Source of the DNA: Saccharofermentans sp.
Lineage (GTDB): Bacteria; Bacillota; Clostridia; Saccharofermentanales; Saccharofermentanaceae
Direction of reading: 5' to 3'
NCBI GenBank assembly: GCA_016292135.1
Contig: JAEFAZ010000007.1
Coordinates: 1 to 64,000, forward strand
DNA: 64,000 nucleotides
Positions within the stretch are counted from its first letter, which is position 1; every line of letters starts with the position of its first letter. Both the position numbers and the translations under genes were made by a program. Positions 63,767-64,000 of this stretch are shown here, one piece after another. The notes under the pieces were generated by a model. It was not told the origin of the DNA. It did not search any database and worked only from the letters and a program-made list of their open reading frames with translations.

Positions 63767-64000
63767 GATCGTCACCTGTTTTCTTTGCCTTTGAGATCTT
63801 GCTCATTATCCAGTCGCGGTCCCAGAGTTCGATGCCGGTCTTCTCTGCAGTATCGCATGCGGCCTGGGAGAAATAATTATTCGTGATAACGGCAGCCTTG
63901 TCGCATTCATACATCATCATGCCGGTATATACTTCCTGGACGGCTTTGTTGGGCACTTTGCATTCCATCCTCTTGCACTGGACGGCATAAGTCTCACCGT
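63750..64000 (-). CDS. Restriction-endonuclease-like (Mrr_cat) protein, 5' end outside window
   Basis: Only the C-terminal ~83 residues are present; the frame is open to the window edge. It reads ETYAVQCKR (a Q-x-K catalytic motif), then VPNKAVQEVYTGMMMYECDK and AAVITNNYFSQAACDTAEKT, with LWDRDWI near the end. This is the PD-(D/E)XK fold of Mrr_cat/DUF2034-type proteins that bind and cut DNA, often with a membrane segment nearer the N-terminus. It overlaps the start of the GT-C-like gene by 17 bp. Confidence 0.85.
   Translation of the reverse strand, partial: GETYAVQCKRMECKVPNKAVQEVYTGMMMYECDKAAVITNNYFSQAACDTAEKTGIELWDRDWIMSKISKAKKTGDDHEQKS

Noticed and set aside
1..64000. CRISPR arrays, tRNA or rRNA genes
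   Set aside because: No regularly spaced repeats and no recognisable tRNA or rRNA sequence were seen on reading.

Overview
The window reads as chromosome of an anaerobic, low-to-middle G+C Gram-positive bacterium of the class Clostridia (Bacillota), probably from a gut or rumen setting. The signs are strong AGGAGG-type ribosome binding sites, GatCAB amidotransferase, a FabK-type (not FabI) enoyl-ACP reductase, a fab-acc cluster in the order known from streptococci and lactococci, BlaI/BlaR-type regulators, many membrane acyltransferases, and no outer-membrane genes. I cannot name the genus. No rRNA, tRNA, CRISPR array, IS element or complete phage gene was seen.

Layout. 1-12 kb is accessory: a cut-off GNAT gene, an XRE regulator overlapping a 55-residue gene, a partial second copy of that same cassette, a YtrA-type GntR/ABC exporter/CPBP operon, a CHAP hydrolase with a methyltransferase, a gene-free stretch with decayed coding, an anchored trypsin-like protease, a second GNAT and an APH-like kinase. 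12-17 kb carries a 967-residue protein with two acyltransferase-3 domains, an XRE-TM regulator flanked by an exact 14-bp inverted repeat, a third acyltransferase-3 domain related to the first, and a DNA glycosylase. 17-26 kb has a lone pilT, a large membrane protein, a BlaI/M56 peptidase/two-lipoprotein operon, and a secreted GDPD-family protein. 26-33 kb has a kinase-like P-loop protein, a DUF4236 protein, a 1274-residue LacI-like/GGDEF/EAL/beta-solenoid protein, and an asparaginase, closely packed.

33-42 kb is a complete type II fatty acid operon (fabH-fabK-fabD-fabG-fabF-accB-fabZ-accC-accDA) behind a promoter with a near-perfect FabT box. AccD and AccA are fused, and acpP, fabT and fabM are absent. 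42-52 kb holds a HAD phosphatase, glf, two anchored SurA/PpiC-like proteins, gatCAB, a CNNM/CBS protein and another HAD phosphatase. 52-61 kb is rpoB-rpoC as a stand-alone unit with its own promoter and terminator. 61-64 kb has an SH3-NlpC/P60 cell-wall hydrolase converging on a GT-C-like membrane protein and the end of a restriction-endonuclease-like gene cut by the window edge.

How it fits together: the core is lipid synthesis, tRNA amidation and transcription. The accessory part is mostly cell-envelope sensing and modification (acyltransferases, GDPD, M56 peptidase, CPBP, ABC exporter), with small regulators that often carry visible operators. The strongest candidates for undescribed biology are the LacI-like/GGDEF/EAL/beta-solenoid protein, the tandem acyltransferase fusion with its regulator, and the duplicated XRE/55-residue cassette.
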